A model generated the notes under the pieces. That model saw only the letters and a list, made by a program, of their open reading frames with translations, was not told the origin of the DNA and did not search any database. A stretch of DNA of 64,000 nt, from positions 1 to 64,000 of the forward strand of contig QFNN01000002.1 of the NCBI GenBank assembly GCA_003240855.1, in the 5' to 3' direction. Source of the DNA: Sphingomonas sanxanigenens (GTDB taxonomy: Bacteria > Pseudomonadota > Alphaproteobacteria > Sphingomonadales > Sphingomonadaceae). Positions 61,427-64,000 of the stretch are shown piece by piece (within the stretch, counting starts at the first letter, position 1; each line of letters begins with the position of its first letter). A program made the position numbers and the translations under genes.

Positions 61427-62644
61427 ATGCCGGCATTTCTCTATCGGGCCGTCGATGCGGCGGGCGCCCAATCCAAGGGCGTAATCGAAGCCGCAAGCGA
61501 GCTGGGCGCGCGGCGGGCGCTGCGCGAACGCGCATTGCTGCCGGTTTCGATCGAACCGACGCGCGACAAGGGGGCGACGCCGGGGCTGGGTTTCCTGTCG
61601 CGGCGGCGCGTGGGGCCGCGCGCGCTCGCCACCTTCACGCGCCAATTGTCGACGCTGATCGGCAGCGGCGTGAGGATCGAGGAAGCACTCAACCTCGTCG
61701 CCAGGCAGGCCGAGACCACGGCGGTGAGCAGCCTTCTGGTTAATGTGCGCGGCGCGATTCTCGACGGACGGACCTTCGCCAGCGCGCTCAGCGACCATCC
61801 CGGCGCTTTTCCCGAATATTATCGCGCATCGATCGCGGCAGGCGAGCAGTCCGGCAAGCTGGGCGACGTGCTGGCGCACCTTGCCGATTTCGTCGAACGC
61901 CGCCACCGCACCCAGCAGAAAGTGCAGCTCGCGCTGCTCTATCCCGCACTGCTCGCGGGCGTCGCGATCGGCATGGTGACGCTGCTGCTCATCTATGTCG
62001 TGCCCGATATCGTGCGCGTATTCGTTTCACGCGGGGCCGAGTTGCCCTTGCTCACCCGGTTGCTGATCGCCCTGTCGTCGGGGCTGCAGAATTACGGGCT
62101 TATCCTTGTCGCGGTATTGGCGATTGGCGGATTTCTGTGGGCGCGCTGGCTGCGCGCGCCTGAAAACCGGCTGCGCTTTCATCGCTTCCTCGCGACGAGG
62201 CGACCTTTCAAACGCTTTAGCCGGCAGATGAATGCGGCGCGTTTCGCGGGGACGCTGGCGACGCTCGTGCAAAGCGCGGTGCCGCTGGTCGAGGCGCTGG
62301 CCGCCGCCGCCGCCGTCACCCCCAATCGTCATATCCGGGCGCAGGCGCTGGCTGTCGCCGAACGGGTGAAGGAAGGATCGAGCCTGTCGTCGGCGATGCG
62401 CGAGGCCGAAGCCTTTCCCGCAATGCTGATCGCAATCGTCGCGAGCGGCGAGAATAGCGGGCAACTAGGCGACGCGCTGGGCCGCGCGGGCGCCGAACTG
62501 GAACGCGAACTGGACGCGCTGGTGACGACTCTGGTCGCGCTCGTCGAGCCGGCCGTGCTGCTGCTGATGGGCGGAATGGTGCTGCTGATGGTGCTGGCGA
62601 TCCTGCTGCCGATCATCGGCCTCAACGATCTGGTCGCGAGCTAG
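61427..62644 (+). CDS. gspF: Type II secretion platform protein GspF
   Basis: The 405-residue protein starts MPAFLYRAVDAAGAQSKGVI, the classic GspF N terminus, and carries two repeat halves each with FTRQLSTLIGSGVRIEEALN-like and MNAARFAGTLATLVQSAVPL motifs and three membrane helices. It is the polytopic core of the platform. Its last three bases overlap the end of the convergent gspN. Complete. Confidence 0.96.
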   Translation: MPAFLYRAVDAAGAQSKGVIEAASELGARRALRERALLPVSIEPTRDKGATPGLGFLSRRRVGPRALATFTRQLSTLIGSGVRIEEALNLVARQAETTAVSSLLVNVRGAILDGRTFASALSDHPGAFPEYYRASIAAGEQSGKLGDVLAHLADFVERRHRTQQKVQLALLYPALLAGVAIGMVTLLLIYVVPDIVRVFVSRGAELPLLTRLLIALSSGLQNYGLILVAVLAIGGFLWARWLRAPENRLRFHRFLATRRPFKRFSRQMNAARFAGTLATLVQSAVPLVEALAAAAAVTPNRHIRAQALAVAERVKEGSSLSSAMREAEAFPAMLIAIVASGENSGQLGDALGRAGAELERELDALVTTLVALVEPAVLLLMGGMVLLMVLAILLPIIGLNDLVAS

Positions 62645-63399
62645 AAGCGCGTGTCGACGGCGAGTCCGCCTGCCGGCACGGCGAAGGGGAAGGCGGCTGC
62701 GCCTTCCCGCGTGATGCGGATGCCGACCGCGCCGTCGCGGCCAAGATCGAAGGTGGCGAGCGGCACACGGCGCTGGCCCTGCCGGGCAATGCGGGCGCGA
62801 CTATCCCCTTCGCTTTCGAGCACCAGCGGCGGGACGGCCGCAGTCGCCCCGGGCCCCGAACGCAAGGCGCAGTTGCCCGCGTCGCCAAGGATCCGGCCAT
62901 CGACATGCTGATCGCCGCCGCCCAGCTTCACGCGCCGGAGATCGACCTGCAGGGGCATGTCGCAGGCGAAGGGCAGGCGCGGAAACAGCGCCGCGACAAG
63001 CGACGCCCCCGCAGCGCCGCTGACATCGGCGAGCGCGATCGAGCGCGGGCTGAGCAAAGCCTTGCCCCGCAATTCGCCGCGATCCGAACGAACGGTGAAA
63101 TCGCTCGCGAAGCCGAGGCCCGCCAGCGAGCGCAGCGGCGCCCAGCGCCAGCCGAGCGTCGCGCCGCCGGCCAGTGCGGCCTCGCCATGCCAGATCGTCC
63201 CCGCGACATCGGCGATATTGGTGCCTTCGCCCTGCGCCACTATAAGACGCGCGGGAAGATAGACGACGAGCCCGGCCAGATAGGCCGCGCCCGCAATCGC
63301 CAGCAGCCGCGCAGGGCGGCCAACCAACGAACGGAGCCATGATGAATCGACGCCATGTTCTGCGGCTGGCGGGTTCTGGCCTGATGCTGACGACGGCAT
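62641..63399 (-). CDS. gspN: Type II secretion protein GspN
   Basis: The 252-residue protein has one membrane helix (about 35-58, RLLAIAGAAYLAGLVVYLPA) and a periplasmic beta-rich domain typical of GspN (IWHGEAALAGGATLGWRWAP). GspN is found in some systems and its role is unclear. The start at ATG 63399 makes the gene overlap the opposite-strand gene at 63342 by 58 bases. A TTG at 63327 would avoid this but shortens the protein. The two stops of gspF and gspN overlap. Confidence 0.85.
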   Translation of the reverse strand: MPSSASGQNPPAAEHGVDSSWLRSLVGRPARLLAIAGAAYLAGLVVYLPARLIVAQGEGTNIADVAGTIWHGEAALAGGATLGWRWAPLRSLAGLGFASDFTVRSDRGELRGKALLSPRSIALADVSGAAGASLVAALFPRLPFACDMPLQVDLRRVKLGGGDQHVDGRILGDAGNCALRSGPGATAAVPPLVLESEGDSRARIARQGQRRVPLATFDLGRDGAVGIRITREGAAAFPFAVPAGGLAVDTRF

Positions 63400-64000
63400 A
63401 TGCTGTTCCCCTCGGCCATGCGCTGGCGGCCCCGAAACCGAAGCCGCGCAAAGTATTGGCCGGCCTGCTCTTGCCGCTGAGCGGGCCGAACGCAAGCCTT
63501 GCCCGGCTGATCGAGCGCGCGGCGACGCTGGCCCCGCCTGACGCCCCGAAGGCCGAGGCGATCCTGAGTTTCGACACTGGCGGGACGCCCGAGGGCGCTG
63601 CTGCTGCGGCAGCGGCGGCGATCAAGGCGGGGGCTGGGATCATCCTCGGCCCGCTGAACGCCGCCGAAGTGCGGCCGGTGGTCGCGGCGGCAGGCGGGCT
63701 GCCCGTGCTGAGCTTCAGCAACGATCCCGCACTGCTTGATTCGGGCGCTTTCATGCTGGGCGTCACCCCGTCGCAGTCGGTCGGCGCGATCCTGACCTAT
63801 GCGCGCGGGCGCGGGGTGCGAACGACTGGCGTCGTCGTGGAGGATGACGGCTGGGGCAGGGCCGCGCTGGCCGCAGCGCAGCGCGCAGCGCCGGGCGCCG
63901 GCGTGACCATCGCCCCCGTCGTCAATGCAGCCACCCTCGACGCGCAGGCGCTGCTCGCGGCGCTGCGGCGGGACGGCGGCGACCTGCCCGATGCGGTCCT
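63342..64000 (+). CDS. Periplasmic binding-fold protein, penicillin-binding protein activator type (5' part)
   Basis: The frame is open from ATG 63342 (CGGAG five bases upstream) to the window edge, about 219 residues. It starts with a twin-basic signal peptide (NRRHVLRLAGSGLMLTTAYA, ending ALAAPKP). A periplasmic-binding fold of the branched-chain amino-acid receptor/LpoA type follows (VLAGLLLPLSGPNASLARLI; GAGIILGPLNAAEVRPVVAA). Such proteins bind small ligands or activate penicillin-binding proteins. The C terminus is not seen. An ATG three bases earlier is possible. The 5' end overlaps gspN on the other strand. Confidence 0.85.
   Translation, partial: MNRRHVLRLAGSGLMLTTAYAVPLGHALAAPKPKPRKVLAGLLLPLSGPNASLARLIERAATLAPPDAPKAEAILSFDTGGTPEGAAAAAAAAIKAGAGIILGPLNAAEVRPVVAAAGGLPVLSFSNDPALLDSGAFMLGVTPSQSVGAILTYARGRGVRTTGVVVEDDGWGRAALAAAQRAAPGAGVTIAPVVNAATLDAQALLAALRRDGGDLPDAV

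Noticed and set aside
1..64000. CRISPR arrays, prophage, insertion sequences, tRNA or rRNA genes
   Set aside because: No regularly spaced repeats, no transposase or integrase motif and no tRNA or rRNA sequence was noticed on reading the window. This was by eye, not by a search program.

Overview
The window is GC-rich chromosomal DNA from an alphaproteobacterium, most likely a member of the Sphingomonadaceae. That assignment is inferred from the gene set, not from a marker gene: a single large flagellar cluster controlled by a FlbD-like sigma-54 activator, an Atm1-type ABC exporter like that of Novosphingobium, a glnK-amtB pair, and a compact type II secretion locus. No rRNA, tRNA, CRISPR array, phage or insertion sequence was seen.

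Layout. 1-994 (minus): a LuxR-type response regulator and the start of a MASE1 membrane sensor. 1159-35896: an almost complete polar-type flagellar regulon. The minus strand carries fliS, fliD, flhB, fliR, fliQ, fliP, fliO, fliN, fliM, fliL, fliK, fliJ, fliI, fliH, fliG, fliF, fliE and the sigma-54 activator, then fliA, flhA, a lytic transglycosylase, flgN, flgM, flgA and a divergent PomAB-like pair. The plus strand carries flagellin, flgB to flgL, and motA-motB. 35931-42771: LLM oxidoreductase, a small unknown protein, Atm1 exporter, RecQ, a DUF442-type protein, an unknown membrane protein and a fatty acid hydroxylase/sterol desaturase family protein. 42818-44835 (minus): a small acidic protein, amtB and glnK. 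45135-50917 (plus): a tripartite RND efflux system. 50982-63399: type II secretion genes, namely an unusual four-gene plus-strand module (GspE-N/GspF-like fusion, GspL/PilN-like, GspM-like, GspC/PilP-like), the minus-strand gspG-H-I-C-D operon, the plus-strand gspL-M-E-F operon and gspN. 63342 to the end: the start of a periplasmic binding-fold protein.

Regulation. The flagellar hierarchy can be read from the sequence. Sigma-54 (-24/-12) promoters with the exact TGGCNC-N5-TTGC spacing lie before fliK, the transglycosylase-flhA-fliA operon, the PomAB-like-flgA operon and flgB. Sigma-28 promoters (TAAA-N15-GCCG type) lie before fliD-fliS and flgM, with a weaker one before flagellin. Most striking are arrays of the hexamer TTGCCG (or its complement CGGCAA) repeated every 10-11 bases. 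One array sits between the divergent sigma-54 promoters of flgB and the PomA-like gene. Two more lie inside the coding regions of the transglycosylase gene and fliK, downstream of sigma-54 promoters. I infer that these are enhancers for the FlbD-like activator encoded at 15779-17062.

The best candidates for undescribed biology are the phased enhancer arrays, the second divergent stator pair under sigma-54 control, and the translationally coupled four-gene type II secretion-like module at 50982-53960.
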